A stretch of 64,000 nt of DNA from RYN-230 sp963770545 (GCA_963770545.1 CAVYQF010000036.1:150099-214098), one strand, 5' to 3'; positions 8,361 through 17,495 are shown, counted from the first letter of the stretch. The notes: generated by a model from the sequence alone, not told the origin. Translations and numbers: made by a program.

Positions 8361-9815
8361 GTGGCAGTCGAGGCTGATCAGTCAGGTACAAGTAAGGGCA
8401 CCGTAGCGTCCGAACTGCAGGCGAACGCGGTCGGCCTCCCCGGCATCCTGATGCAGGGCATCGCGACGATAGGGCCCTCGTTCGCGATCCTCGCGTCGTT
8501 CGTGTTCATCGTGGGCTACGCCGGGATCGTGACGCCCTGGGCGTTCCTGTTCGGCGGCATCCTGCTGGGCCTGCAAGCCCTGTCGGCGGCCCAGCTGGCC
8601 AAGGTGTTCCCGTCCGCGGGCGGCTGGTACACCTGGATCGCCCGGGCCCTCCACCCGCGCGCCGGGTTCTTCGCCGGGGTGCTGTTCTCCATCTGGCTGC
8701 CGCCGGTGGCCACGCTCACCATGTGCTACCTGGCCAAGACGGTGCTGGAGCCGTCGATCAAGGCTGAATGGGGCGTGGACATCCCGTGGTGGATCTGGGT
8801 GGTCGCCGGGGTGGCGCTGGTCATCTTCTTCGCCTACCGGGGCATCGCCATCTCCGAGAAGGCGCTGATCATCACCGGCGGCATCGAGATCGTGATCATG
8901 GTGGCGCTGGCCTTCACCGGGCTGGCCTCGCCCGGCCCGGGCGGGTTCAGCTGGGCGCCGCTCAACCCCGGTCACTTCGGCCTGGCCGGCAACCTGTTCC
9001 TGGGCGTGGTGTTCTCGATCTTCGCTTTCAGCGGCTGGGAATCCACCGGGCCGCTGGCCGAGGAGAGCCGGAACCCCAAGCGCAACGTGCCCATCGGTCT
9101 GGTCGGCTCGGTCGCCGTCCTGACCGTCTACTTCGTGTTCGTGACCTGGGGTTACCTGGTCGGTATCGGCACCAGCAAGGTGGGCAGCATCCCCACCGCC
9201 GTCACCTGGCCGGTCGCCACCATGGCCCAGCGGGTCTGGGGCGGCGCCTGGGTGCTGCTGCTGTTCGCGCTGCTGAACTCGGCCATCGCGCTGTCCATCG
9301 CGTGCTTCAACGGCGGGACCCGGACCTGGTACGCGATGGGCCGCTCCGGCGTGCTGCCCAAGATGGTCGGCAAGGTCAACGCCACGCGGAAGACCCCCGA
9401 CAACGCGATCGCCCTGCAGATAGGCGTGCAGGTCATCGCGTTCGTGTGCGTGCTCATCTGGGGCGCGGCCAACGTGTTCTTCTCCTGGGCGAACGCGATC
9501 ACCATCGGCCTGGTGTTCATGTACGTGCTGTGCAACATCGGGGTGGCCAAGTACTACCTGACCGAGGGCCGCGCCCAGTTCAACCCGCTGCTGCACATAG
9601 TCGTCCCGGTAGTCGCCACGGCCGCCGGCATCCTGGTCGTCTGGAAGTCCTACTTCTCCCCGTTCACCAGCACCGGACCGGTGTTCTACGGCCTGATGAC
9701 CTTCATCGTCGTCCTGGCGCTCACCGTGGTCATCCTGATCTACCTCAAGGTCACCGGCCAAGAGGACTGGATGCGCCGGGCGCAGTTGGTGTTCGAGCAG
9801 ACCGGCGGGCATTAG
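8361..9815 (+). CDS. APC superfamily amino acid/amine permease
   Basis: 484 residues from the GTG at 8361 with GGAAGGAG eight bases upstream; a longer frame to 8340 has no site. About twelve hydrophobic segments are visible. Amino acid-polyamine-organocation features include the first membrane segment with IATIGPSFAILASFVF, FPSAGGWYTWIARAL, FAFSGWESTGPLAEESRNP in the TM6 region and GGTRTWYAMGRSGVLPK. It is an inner-membrane importer, presumably bringing in the amino-acid-like or amine substrate of this locus. It follows a 133-base gap holding a candidate operator, so it may have its own promoter. Confidence 0.9.
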   Translation: MAVEADQSGTSKGTVASELQANAVGLPGILMQGIATIGPSFAILASFVFIVGYAGIVTPWAFLFGGILLGLQALSAAQLAKVFPSAGGWYTWIARALHPRAGFFAGVLFSIWLPPVATLTMCYLAKTVLEPSIKAEWGVDIPWWIWVVAGVALVIFFAYRGIAISEKALIITGGIEIVIMVALAFTGLASPGPGGFSWAPLNPGHFGLAGNLFLGVVFSIFAFSGWESTGPLAEESRNPKRNVPIGLVGSVAVLTVYFVFVTWGYLVGIGTSKVGSIPTAVTWPVATMAQRVWGGAWVLLLFALLNSAIALSIACFNGGTRTWYAMGRSGVLPKMVGKVNATRKTPDNAIALQIGVQVIAFVCVLIWGAANVFFSWANAITIGLVFMYVLCNIGVAKYYLTEGRAQFNPLLHIVVPVVATAAGILVVWKSYFSPFTSTGPVFYGLMTFIVVLALTVVILIYLKVTGQEDWMRRAQLVFEQTGGH

Positions 9816-9832
9816 ACAGGGCCGGCAGCCTG

Positions 9833-10435
9833 GTGACCCAGGGCGGGCGGCTGGCCGGGCGGGTCGGGCTGATCACTGGCGCGGCCAGCGGCATCGGCGC
9901 GGCGGGCGCGGAACTCTTCGCCGCCCAGGGAGCGGCCCTAGTCCTGGTCAACGTGGACGCCGCCCAGGGGAACCGGGTCGCCGAGGCGATCAACGCCCGG
10001 GGCGGCCGGGCTGAGTTCGTGGCCGGCGACGCGGCCAGCCCGGATGACGTGTCTGGGGCGGTCCGCCTCGCCGTGGCCACGTTCGGCCGGCTCGATCTGC
10101 TCTGGGCCAACGCCGGGATCGGCGTGGCCAAGACGGTGCCCGAGATGACGCTGGAAGAGTGGAACCGGATGCTGGCCGTCAACCTCACCGGCGCCTTCCT
10201 GCTGGCCAAGTTCGGCCTCCCCGAACTGGCCGCGGCCGGCGGGGGGACGATGGTCATCACCGGCTCGGCGAACTCGTTCACGGCCGACCGCAACTGGGCG
10301 GCCTACTCCGCCCATCCGCTGGGGCGGTTCGCCGACCCGGCCGAAGTGGCCCAGGCCGCCCTGTTCTTGTCCAGCGCGGAGTCGAGTTTCACCACCGGGG
10401 CGCCGCTGCTGGTGGACGGGGGCGTGACCGCGTGA
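9833..10435 (+). CDS. SDR family oxidoreductase, internally deleted, probably inactive
   Basis: 200 residues from the GTG at 9833, against about 250 for the family. The cofactor half is intact (TGAASGIG, ANAGIGVAKTV, NLTGAFLLAKFGLPEL, VITGSANSF), and the end is intact (PLGRFADPAEVAQAALFLSS, LLVDGGVTA). Between them AAYSA joins straight to HPLGRFADP near 10310, so about 50 residues, including the catalytic Lys of the YxxxK motif and the PG loop, are missing. The reading frame is preserved across the gap. This may be a genuine deletion or an assembly collapse. It starts 17 bases after the permease. Confidence 0.8.
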   Translation: MTQGGRLAGRVGLITGAASGIGAAGAELFAAQGAALVLVNVDAAQGNRVAEAINARGGRAEFVAGDAASPDDVSGAVRLAVATFGRLDLLWANAGIGVAKTVPEMTLEEWNRMLAVNLTGAFLLAKFGLPELAAAGGGTMVITGSANSFTADRNWAAYSAHPLGRFADPAEVAQAALFLSSAESSFTTGAPLLVDGGVTA

Positions 10436-10545
10436 GGGACGGCGAGGCGTGACCGCGTGAGGGACGGCGAGGCGTGACCGTGTGAGGGACGGCGAGGCGT
10501 GACCGTGTGGGTGGCGGCGAGGCGTGACCGCGTGAGGGGGTGCCG
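10421..10545. repeat. 25-bp tandem repeat, five copies, starting inside the SDR stop region
   Basis: The unit begins GGCGTGACCGCGTGAGGGAC and recurs at 10421, 10446, 10471, 10496 and 10521. The first copy encodes the last residues and TGA of the truncated SDR; the last abuts the GTG start of the next gene. The period is not a multiple of three, so extra copies place stops in changing frames. It appears to be duplication of the SDR 3' end. Confidence 0.9.
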
Positions 10546-11438
10546 TGGCCGATTACTCGATCTGGGTGATCGAGTTCGCCCGGGCCTGCTCGCCGCTCGG
10601 GTTGCTGCTGCATGGCCAGGCCGGTGAGCGGGAGATCCCGTACTGCTTCACAGTGCTGCGCAGCGCGGAGCACACGATCCTGGTCGACGCCGGGTATGCG
10701 GACACCGGGCGGGGACGGGAACTCGCGGGCGAGGACGGGATCACCGTGTGGCGCGACCCGGCCGAACTGCTCGCCCGGGCCGGGGTGGCACCCGGCGATG
10801 TTGACGCGATCCTGGTCACGCACGCCCACTTCGATCACCTCGGAAACGTCGCGGCCTTCCCCAACGCCACCGTCTATATCCAGCGCCGCGAGGTGGAGAA
10901 GTGGTCCTGGGCGGTCAGCCTGCCGCGGAGCATGGACTGGCTGAAGCAGGGGGTCAGCCTCGACGACCTGGCCACGCTGCTGCGCCTGGCCGGTGACGGG
11001 CGGCTGCGGCTGGTGGACGGCCCCGCCGAGAACGTGTTCCCGGGCATCAGCCTGGTGCCCGACTTCGACACGCACACCTACGGCCACCAGCACGTGGTGA
11101 TCCGCAACGAGGCCTCCGGCGTCTGGGTGGTGCCTGGTGACGTGATGTACCTGTACGCCAACATCGAAGGGGTGGGTGGTGATGGCCGGTACGTCCCCAT
11201 CGGCCTGGCCATGGGCAGCCAGGAGAACTGCATGCTGGCCCTGGACGAGCTGATGCGCGTGACCGGTGGCGAGACCAGCCGCATCCTGCCCGGCCACGAG
11301 CGGCTGCTGTGGGACCGGCACCCTTCCCGCCGCTACCCGGACGGCCTGCACGTGGCCGAGGTATGCCTGCGTCCCGGGGAGGCGAGCCGGCTGCCGCCCT
11401 GGAACGGCCCCCAGCCGGGCGGAGGTGATCGCGGATGA
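10545..11438 (+). CDS. MBL-fold metallohydrolase, N-acyl homoserine lactonase-like
   Basis: 297 residues from a GTG directly after the 25-bp repeat array. Metallo-beta-lactamase fold: THAHFDHLGN near residue 90 supplies the HxHxDH dinuclear metal site, HTYGHQ the next histidine, VPGDVMYLY the bridging Asp and LPGHERLLW the last histidine. The overall layout is that of the AHL-lactonase-like subgroup, whose members often hydrolyse lactones. In a sugar-acid locus an aldonolactone-type substrate is as likely as quorum signals. Its stop overlaps the aminotransferase ATG by four bases. Confidence 0.87.
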   Translation: MADYSIWVIEFARACSPLGLLLHGQAGEREIPYCFTVLRSAEHTILVDAGYADTGRGRELAGEDGITVWRDPAELLARAGVAPGDVDAILVTHAHFDHLGNVAAFPNATVYIQRREVEKWSWAVSLPRSMDWLKQGVSLDDLATLLRLAGDGRLRLVDGPAENVFPGISLVPDFDTHTYGHQHVVIRNEASGVWVVPGDVMYLYANIEGVGGDGRYVPIGLAMGSQENCMLALDELMRVTGGETSRILPGHERLLWDRHPSRRYPDGLHVAEVCLRPGEASRLPPWNGPQPGGGDRG

Positions 11439-12768
11439 GCTCCTCGGTGTTCCACCGCGACCTGCGCGCGGAGTACCCGTCGGTGGTCAGCGCCGAGGGC
11501 ATGTACTCGCGCACCGAGTCGGGGCAGCGCATCCTCGACGCGGTCGGCGGCGCGGCCACCGTGGTGCTCGGCCACGGCGTGCGCGAGATCACCGATGCGG
11601 TCGCCCGGCATGGCGGTGAGCTCAGCTTCACCTACGGCGCGACGTTTACCAACCCGTGGCAGGAGCAGCTGGCTGAGGCGCTGGTGGCGATGAACCCGGA
11701 GATCGCCGCCCGGGTGTACTTCGTCTCCGGCGGCTCGGAAGGTGTCGAGACCGCGGTGAAGATGGCCCGCCAGTATCACCTGCAATGCGGCCGTCCGGGC
11801 CGGCACAAGGTCATCGCGCGCTGGCAGAGCTTTCACGGGAGCACGCTCGCCACGCTGTCGCTGTCCGGCCGCCCGGCCTGGCGGGAGCCGTTCCTGCCGA
11901 TGCTCCCCCCGGCTCCGCACATCGTGCCGCCGTACTGCTATCGCTGCCCACTGGGGCACACTTACCCGGGTTGCGGCGTGGCCTGTGCCGATGACCTGGA
12001 GCGGACGATCATGATGGAGGGGCCGGACAGTATCGCCGCGTTCATCGCCGAGCCGGTCATCGGCTCGACCGTCACCGCCGTGGTCCCGGTCCCGGGGTAT
12101 TACCAGCGGATCCGCGAGATCTGCGACCGCTACGACGTGGTGTTCATCGCCGATGAGGTACTGACCGGCTACGGCCGCACCGGCCGCTGGCTGGCCATCG
12201 AGCACTGGGGTGTCACCCCCGACATCGTGGTCATGGGCAAGGGCATCAGCAGCGGCTATGTCCCGCTCGGGGCGGTGCTGGCCGCCCAGCGGGTGGTCGA
12301 CGCGTTCACCGAGGGCTCAGGCACGTTCAGCCACGGGTTCACCTATAGCGGTAACCCGTTCTGCACGTTCGTCGGCCTGCAGGTGCTGCAGTACGCACTG
12401 GCTCACCGGCTGTTCGGGGGGGGGTGGCCGCGAAGGGCCGGCTCCTGAGGACGGCGCTGGAGGAGCTCGCCGCGCAGCATCAGATCATCGGCCACGTGCG
12501 CGGGCTCGGGCTGTTCGCCGGCCTGGAGATCGTGGCCGACCGGGCCAGCCGGGAGCCGTTCCCGGAGAAGGCTGGCCTCACCCGCAGGATCGTGCGGGGG
12601 GCACTGGAGCGGGGCGTCCTCATCCTGCCCGGCGTGGCGGGCGCCAATTACGGCCGGGGCGGCGACCACATCCACCTGAGCCCGCCCTACATCATCACGC
12701 CGGCCGAGATCGACCTGGTCGCCGGGGTCCTCGACGAGACGCTGACCGAGATCGAGGCTTCGCTCTAG
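11435..12768 (+). pseudogene. Class III aminotransferase (PLP), frameshifted at a G9 run
   Basis: The ATG at 11435 overlaps the lactonase stop. The first frame carries the large domain: VYFVSGGSEGVETAVKMARQ, RWQSFHGSTLATLSLSG, FIADEVLTGYGRTGRW and the PLP lysine in VVMGKGISSGYVPLGA. The frame breaks at the nine-G run 12416-12424, and homology resumes one frame over (AAKGRLLRTALEEL, HVRGLGLFAGLEIV, DHIHLSPPYIIT) to the stop at 12768. Joined, it is about 445 residues, the family length. A conserved-looking Cys cluster (YRCPLGHTYPGCGVAC) sits mid-domain. It would transaminate an oxo-acid or amine product of this pathway. The long homopolymer makes sequencing error or slippage likely. Confidence 0.85.
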
Positions 12769-13780
12769 TGGCGTCCCGGCCGCGCGTGCTGATCACGTCG
12801 GGCGACCCGGGCGGCGTCGGACCGGAGCTGGTCCTTCGCGCGCTGGCGGATCCGGGGATCAGCGGGCTCGCCGAGTTCGTGGCGGTCGGCAATCCGGCGG
12901 ACCTCGAGCGGGCCGCGGCGGCGCTGGCTCTGCCGCTACCCCGCATCCATCCGGTGGACGGGCCGGGAGGCGGCCCGGACGGCTCGCCTGGCCCGGCGCC
13001 GCCTGGCCCGGGGCCGCCTGGCCCGGCGCCGCTCGGCCCGGCGCCGCTCGGACAGCCCTCGGTGGCCGGGGGGCGCGCCGCCGTGACGGCCGTCCGCGAG
13101 GCGGCCCGGCTGGTGGCCGCCGGGGATGGTGACGTGCTGGTCACCGCCCCGGTCTCCAAGGAAGCCCTGCGGCTGGCCGGGTACCCGTGGCCTGGCCAGA
13201 CCGAGATGCTGGCTGACCTGTGCGCCGCGCGTGACCTGCGGGTGCTGCTGATGGCGGGCCCGCTGCGGGTGGTGCACGTGAGCGCGCACCGCTCGCTTCG
13301 CGAGGCCATCGAGGCGGTCACCCCGCCGAGCGTGCTGCGGGCCATTGAGCTGGCCGACGGGGTCGGCCTGCGGCTGCTCGGCCGCCCGCCCCGCATCGCC
13401 GTGGCCGGGCTCAACCCGCACGCCGGGGAGCACGGCATCCTCGGTGAGGAAGACGAGCGCTTCATCCGCCCGGCGGTCGTGCAGGCCCGGTCCCAGGGCA
13501 TCGACGCCGACGGGCCGTTGTCCGCGGACACCCTGTTCCCGCGGGCCGCAGCCGGCCAGGCTGACCTGGTCGTCGCCATGTACCACGATCAGGGTCACAT
13601 CCCGGTCAAGCTGCTCGGCCGCGGCGAGGGGTGGCGGTCACCCTGGGCCTGCCGTTCCTGCGGATGTCGCCTGACCACGGGGCGGCCTTCGACATCGCCG
13701 GGCAGGGCGTGGCCCGGCCGGGCAGCATGATCGCCGCCATCCGGGCCGCCGTGGCCGCCGGCGGTGGTCATCAGCCGTGA
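12768..13780 (+). pseudogene. PdxA-like 4-hydroxythreonine-4-phosphate (or sugar-acid phosphate) dehydrogenase, frameshifted
   Basis: The GTG start shares a base with the aminotransferase TAG. PdxA motifs: LITSGDPGGVGPELVLRAL, VTAPVSKEALRLAG, metal histidines in VHVSAHRSLREAI, GLNPHAGEHG and YHDQGHIPVK. The frame shifts in a G run near 13628-13631; the next frame continues VAVTLGLPFLRMSPDHG and AFDIAGQGVARPGSM to the stop at 13780. A Pro/Gly/Ala-rich insert near residues 65-90 comes from four 15-bp DNA repeats at 12987-13046. PdxA2-type relatives oxidise four-carbon sugar-acid phosphates; next to a kinase that role fits better than vitamin B6 synthesis. Confidence 0.83.
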
Positions 13781-14739
13781 CTGCTCACCGAGCCCGGGCG
13801 TTCCCCGTATCCCGGGCGGTCCCTGGATCCCGGGCGGTCACTGAACCTAAGGCGGTCCCTGGATCCCGCGCCGTACCTGGATCCCGGGCGGCGGGGGACG
13901 GCTACCTGCTGGCCCTGGACGCGGGCACCGGCAGCTGCCGGGCGGCCCTATTCACCTTGGACGGGCTGTTCTCCCGGGACGGCCTGTTCCCCCGGGACGG
14001 CCAGCGGGCCGCCCTGGCCCAGCGCGAGTGGTCCCACCCGCCGGCCGCCGGCATCCCCGGCTCACAGTCCTTCGATCCGGCTGGCAACTGGGCGATGATC
14101 TGCGCCTGCATCCGCGAGGTGCTCGGGACCGTACCCAGCCCGGCGGCGGTGCGGGCCATCGGCTGCTCCGCCATGGGCGGCGGGCTGGTGCTCTACGGCC
14201 GCGGTGGCCAGGAACTGTGGGCCTGCGCGAACGGCGACACCCGGGCCGGGCGGGAAGCGGCTGGGCGAGCAGGTGCGGGCCATCCAGGAGGCTGCCGCGG
14301 ACTCCACCGCCGGGACGTCGGGCTGGTCGGCGGACTCCTCGGCCCCGGCGCCTGGCAGGAGGTCGTCCTGACCGGCGGGGCCGCCTACAGCAGGCTGTGG
14401 CCGCAGATCCTCGCCGACGTGCTCGGGTGCCCGGTCGGCACGCCCGGACACACCGAGTCGGCAGCCCGCGGTGCGGCGATCCTCGCGGGCCGCGCCGTGG
14501 GGATGCTGCCGGAAGTCTCACGACCTGGCCCGCAGCCCGGCCCGCAGCCCGGCCCACGACCTGACCCGCAGCCTCGCCCACGACCCGGCCCGCAGCCCGG
14601 CCCCCGGCCGGATGACGCCGGGCCTGCCGCCCCCGACCTGGACCGGGTCACGCACCCCAGCCCGCCCAGTCAGCGGGTCTATGACCAGCTCTGCGCGCAG
14701 TGGCAGTCGGCCAACCCCGAGTGCCGGGGCGCGACCTAG
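13777..14739 (+). CDS. FGGY-family carbohydrate kinase, large internal deletion, probably inactive
   Basis: 320 residues against about 480-500 for the family. After an N-terminal run of SRAVPG-type units made by an 18-bp repeat (13793-13892), the ATP-domain start is clear: LLALDAGTGSCRAALFTLDG, VRAIGCSAMGGGLVLYG, CANGDTRAGREA. The sequence then jumps near 14250 to the C-terminal domain, VVLTGGAAYSRLWPQILADV and ESAARGAAILAG. The short stretch between contains a frame excursion; the alternative frame reads RLGEQVRAIQEAAAD, the expected lead-in to that domain. Roughly 170-250 central residues holding the substrate and hinge regions are gone. A PQPG/PRPG repeat (12-bp units) follows. Its start overlaps the PdxA stop. 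Confidence 0.75.
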   Translation: MTAHRARAFPVSRAVPGSRAVTEPKAVPGSRAVPGSRAAGDGYLLALDAGTGSCRAALFTLDGLFSRDGLFPRDGQRAALAQREWSHPPAAGIPGSQSFDPAGNWAMICACIREVLGTVPSPAAVRAIGCSAMGGGLVLYGRGGQELWACANGDTRAGREAAGRAGAGHPGGCRGLHRRDVGLVGGLLGPGAWQEVVLTGGAAYSRLWPQILADVLGCPVGTPGHTESAARGAAILAGRAVGMLPEVSRPGPQPGPQPGPRPDPQPRPRPGPQPGPRPDDAGPAAPDLDRVTHPSPPSQRVYDQLCAQWQSANPECRGAT

Positions 14740-14749
14740 CAGCTGTCGC

Positions 14750-14797
14750 CTGCGGTCAATTTCTGACCGGGAGCGGAGCACCCCTCATTGACCGTAG
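14750..14797. terminator. Terminator-like inverted repeat between convergent genes
   Basis: CTGCGGTCAAT (14750-14760) pairs with ATTGACCGTAG (14787-14797), ten of eleven positions. It lies between the end of the kinase gene and the convergent phosphatase gene, a usual place for a bidirectional terminator. Just after it, AAGGAACCaGCCGGGT is repeated once with one change (14799 onward). Confidence 0.5.
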
Positions 14798-14833
14798 TAA
14801 GGAACCAGCCGGGTGATCAAGGAACCGGCCGGG

Positions 14834-15619
14834 TCACTCGAGGTGCGCGGTGTCGTTGTAGCCGCGCAGGATCCAGCGCTGGGGCGTGATGACCAGGCGG
14901 GAGATCGAGGCGTTGTCTGCGCCGAGGAACGCGAACGGGCGCGAGCCTGTGGCCATGGCGAGCAGCGCGGCGATCACCCCGCCGTGCGTGATGACCGCAA
15001 CCGACTGGTCCGGGTGGGCAGCGGCGATCCGTTCGAGGGCGCCGCTGGTCCGGGCCGCGAACGCCTCGGCGGGCTCGGCGCCGGGGATGACGTCCCAGCG
15101 TTCCTGCGCCCACATCTGCTCGGCGATCGGGTGATTTTCCGCAACCATCTTGCGGAACACGCCCGCTTCCCACTCACCGAGGTTGACCTCACGCAGGTCC
15201 GGCTCGACCTGCGGGGTCAGCCCGAGCCGCTGCGCCAGCGGCGCCGCTGTCTGCGCTGTGCGGCACAGTGAGGTCACGTACAGCGCGTCGATGTGCTCCT
15301 TGGCCAGCCGCTGCGCCAGCCGCTCCGCCTGCTCGTACCCGTTCTCCGCCAAATCCGGGTCGGCATGCCCGTCCACCAGGGGGAAGGGCCTTTCCATGTA
15401 CGCGGCCTGGGACTCGCCGTGCCGGATCAGCAGGATGTCGGTCGCTCCCGGCGGTGGCCGGAACCGGGTCTGCCGGTAGGCGGTGGCGCCGGGGTGCGGC
15501 TCATGCTGGGCCCCGCCGCCCGGTGGCGCGCCGCCCGCCCCGCCGGGCATCGGCCCGCTGGCTGCCGGGGCGCCGTACGGGGACTGGGTGGGCTGGGCTT
15601 CGCGTTCGGGCATCACCAC
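14834..15619 (-). CDS. Histidine phosphatase family protein (phosphoglycerate-mutase-like)
   Basis: 261 residues. The catalytic LLIRHGESQAAY is at about residues 63-74 and the second catalytic His lies in VAVITHGGVIAALLAMATG; the general acid is probably in LREVNLGEWEAGVF. The first 55 residues are Pro/Gly/Ala-rich and likely disordered. The start is GTG-GTG-ATG in a row (15619, 15616, 15613), so it is uncertain by two codons. It is convergent with the kinase gene and divergent from the GMC gene; no pathway link is evident. The substrate is unknown. Confidence 0.88.
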   Translation of the reverse strand: MVMPEREAQPTQSPYGAPAASGPMPGGAGGAPPGGGAQHEPHPGATAYRQTRFRPPPGATDILLIRHGESQAAYMERPFPLVDGHADPDLAENGYEQAERLAQRLAKEHIDALYVTSLCRTAQTAAPLAQRLGLTPQVEPDLREVNLGEWEAGVFRKMVAENHPIAEQMWAQERWDVIPGAEPAEAFAARTSGALERIAAAHPDQSVAVITHGGVIAALLAMATGSRPFAFLGADNASISRLVITPQRWILRGYNDTAHLE

Positions 15620-15794
15620 GTCCGCAGGGTAGCCCGGCGTGCTGAGCGCTTCGCGACCAGGTCCGGTGAGATGCCGCTATTGTGCGATGCGGCCGGTGCG
15701 GCTCGCCGCCAGGGCGACCCTGGTATCCGAGACCGTGGCCGCCGTCTCGTGCCGGGCAGCTTCCCGGCCCGGGCCCGCGGCCCGGGGAGGGCAG

Positions 15795-17495
15795 ATGGCT
15801 CCTGCAGAGTACGACTTCATCATCGTCGGCGGCGGCTCCGCCGGCAGCGCCCTCGCCAACCGCCTGTCCGCGGACCCCGGGACCCGGGTGCTCGTGCTGG
15901 AGGCCGGCCGGCCGGACTACCCGTGGGACGTGTACATCCACATGCCGGCCGCGCTGACCTTCCCGATCGGGAACAAGTTCTATGACTGGGGATATGAGTC
16001 TGAGCCCGAGCCGGACCTGAACGGCCGCCGCGTCTACCATGCCCGGGGCAAGGTGCTCGGCGGGTCCAGCAGCATCAACGGGATGATCTTCCAGCGCGGC
16101 AACCCCCTGGACTATGAGCGCTGGGCCGCCGACCCCGGCATGGCGGACTGGGACTACGCGCACTGCCTGCCGTACTTCAAGAAGATGGAAACCTGCCTGG
16201 CCGGGGCCGACGAGTACCGGGGCGGCGACGGCCCGCTGGTGCTGGAGCGCGGTCCGGCCACCGGCTCACTGTTCCAGGCGTTCTTCGCCGCGGTCCAGCA
16301 GGCCGGATATCCGATCACCGACGACGTGAACGGGTACCGGCAGGAGGGCTTCGCCGCGTTCGACCGGAACATTCACCGAGGCCGCCGGCTCAGCGCGGCC
16401 CGGGCCTACCTGCACCCGGTGATGAGACGGCCCAACCTCGAGGTGACCTGCCGCGCCTTCGTCACCAAAATCCTCTTCGAGGGCGAGCGGGCGGTGGGCG
16501 TGGAGTACCGGACCGGGCCCGCCCGCGGCGGCGCGGTCCAGGGTCGCGGCCCGGCCCGGCTGGCCCGCGGCGCCGAGATCATCCTGTGCGGCGGCGCAAT
16601 CAACACCCCCCAGCTGCTCCAGCTGTCCGGCGTGGGCCCGGCGGAGCTGCTGCGCGATCTCGGTGTCCACCCGGTCGCCGACCTGCCCGGGGTGGGCGAG
16701 AACCTGCAGGACCATCTCGAGGTCTACGTGCAGTACGGGTCGAAGCAGCCGGTGTCGGTAGCGCCGGCCCTCAAGCTGCGCAACCGGCCCATGGTCGGCG
16801 CGAAGTGGCTCTTCCTGCGCGGCGGTCCGGGCGCCACCAATCACTTCGAGGGCGGCGGGTTCATCCGCAGCAACGACGAAGTGGCCTACCCCAACCTCAT
16901 GTACCACTTCCTGCCCATCGCGATCCGCTACGACGGCTCGTCGCCGGCGGGCGGGCACGGGTACCAGGTGCACGTCGGGCCGATGTACTCCGACTCCCGC
17001 GGCTCGGTCCGGATCGTCTCGCGCGACCCCGCGGTCCACCCGGCGCTGCGGTTCAATTACCTGTCCACGCCGACGGACCGCCGGGAGTGGGCCGAGGCTA
17101 TCCGGGTCACCCGGGACATCCTGAATCAGCCCGCGTTCGACCAGTACAACGCGGGGGAGCTGTCCCCGGGCACCGAGGTCGCGACCGATGAGCAGATCCT
17201 GGACTGGGTCCGCCGGGATGCCGAGACCGCGCTGCACCCGTCGTGCACCGCCAAGATGGGCACCGGCGCCGACGCCGTGACCGACCCGGCCACCATGCGG
17301 GTGCACGGGCTGGACGGGTTGCGGGTCGTGGATGCCTCGGTCATGCCGTACATCACCAACGGCAACATCTACGCTCCCGTCATGATGATCGCGGAGAAGG
17401 CCGCCGACCTGATCCTGGGCAACACCCCGCTGCCCCCGGAGCCCGTCCCCTTCTACCGGCACGAGCCGCAGAAGCCGGCGGCCGAGACCCGGTGA
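15795..17495 (+). CDS. betA-like: GMC oxidoreductase, choline dehydrogenase-like
   Basis: 566 residues from the ATG at 15795 with GGGGAGG just upstream. The FAD-binding start FIIVGGGSAGSALANRLS, VLVLEAGRPDYPWDVYIH, the GMC signature KVLGGSSSINGMIFQRG and a second signature GAEIILCGGAINTPQLLQLSG are present. The active-site His is in LHPSCTAKMGTG and the C-terminus DASVMPYITNGN matches choline dehydrogenases. It is a flavoprotein alcohol oxidase/dehydrogenase, probably membrane-associated or cytoplasmic. Choline to betaine aldehyde is the best guess because aldehyde dehydrogenase, betaine-type methyltransferase and dimethylglycine-type dehydrogenase genes lie downstream. Other alcohols remain possible. 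Its stop overlaps the decarboxylase start. Confidence 0.88.
   Translation: MAPAEYDFIIVGGGSAGSALANRLSADPGTRVLVLEAGRPDYPWDVYIHMPAALTFPIGNKFYDWGYESEPEPDLNGRRVYHARGKVLGGSSSINGMIFQRGNPLDYERWAADPGMADWDYAHCLPYFKKMETCLAGADEYRGGDGPLVLERGPATGSLFQAFFAAVQQAGYPITDDVNGYRQEGFAAFDRNIHRGRRLSAARAYLHPVMRRPNLEVTCRAFVTKILFEGERAVGVEYRTGPARGGAVQGRGPARLARGAEIILCGGAINTPQLLQLSGVGPAELLRDLGVHPVADLPGVGENLQDHLEVYVQYGSKQPVSVAPALKLRNRPMVGAKWLFLRGGPGATNHFEGGGFIRSNDEVAYPNLMYHFLPIAIRYDGSSPAGGHGYQVHVGPMYSDSRGSVRIVSRDPAVHPALRFNYLSTPTDRREWAEAIRVTRDILNQPAFDQYNAGELSPGTEVATDEQILDWVRRDAETALHPSCTAKMGTGADAVTDPATMRVHGLDGLRVVDASVMPYITNGNIYAPVMMIAEKAADLILGNTPLPPEPVPFYRHEPQKPAAETR

Noticed and set aside
8382..9812. Long minus-strand ORF opposite the first APC permease
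   Set aside because: Its translation is His/Gly/Asp-rich antisense noise, while the plus strand shows a full permease with a ribosome site.
10421..10545. CRISPR array from the 25-bp periodicity
   Set aside because: Units are directly contiguous without spacers, and no cas genes are nearby.
15795..17495. Calling the GMC enzyme a firm choline oxidase
   Set aside because: GMC families have many alcohol substrates; only context supports choline, so it is given as choline-dehydrogenase-like.
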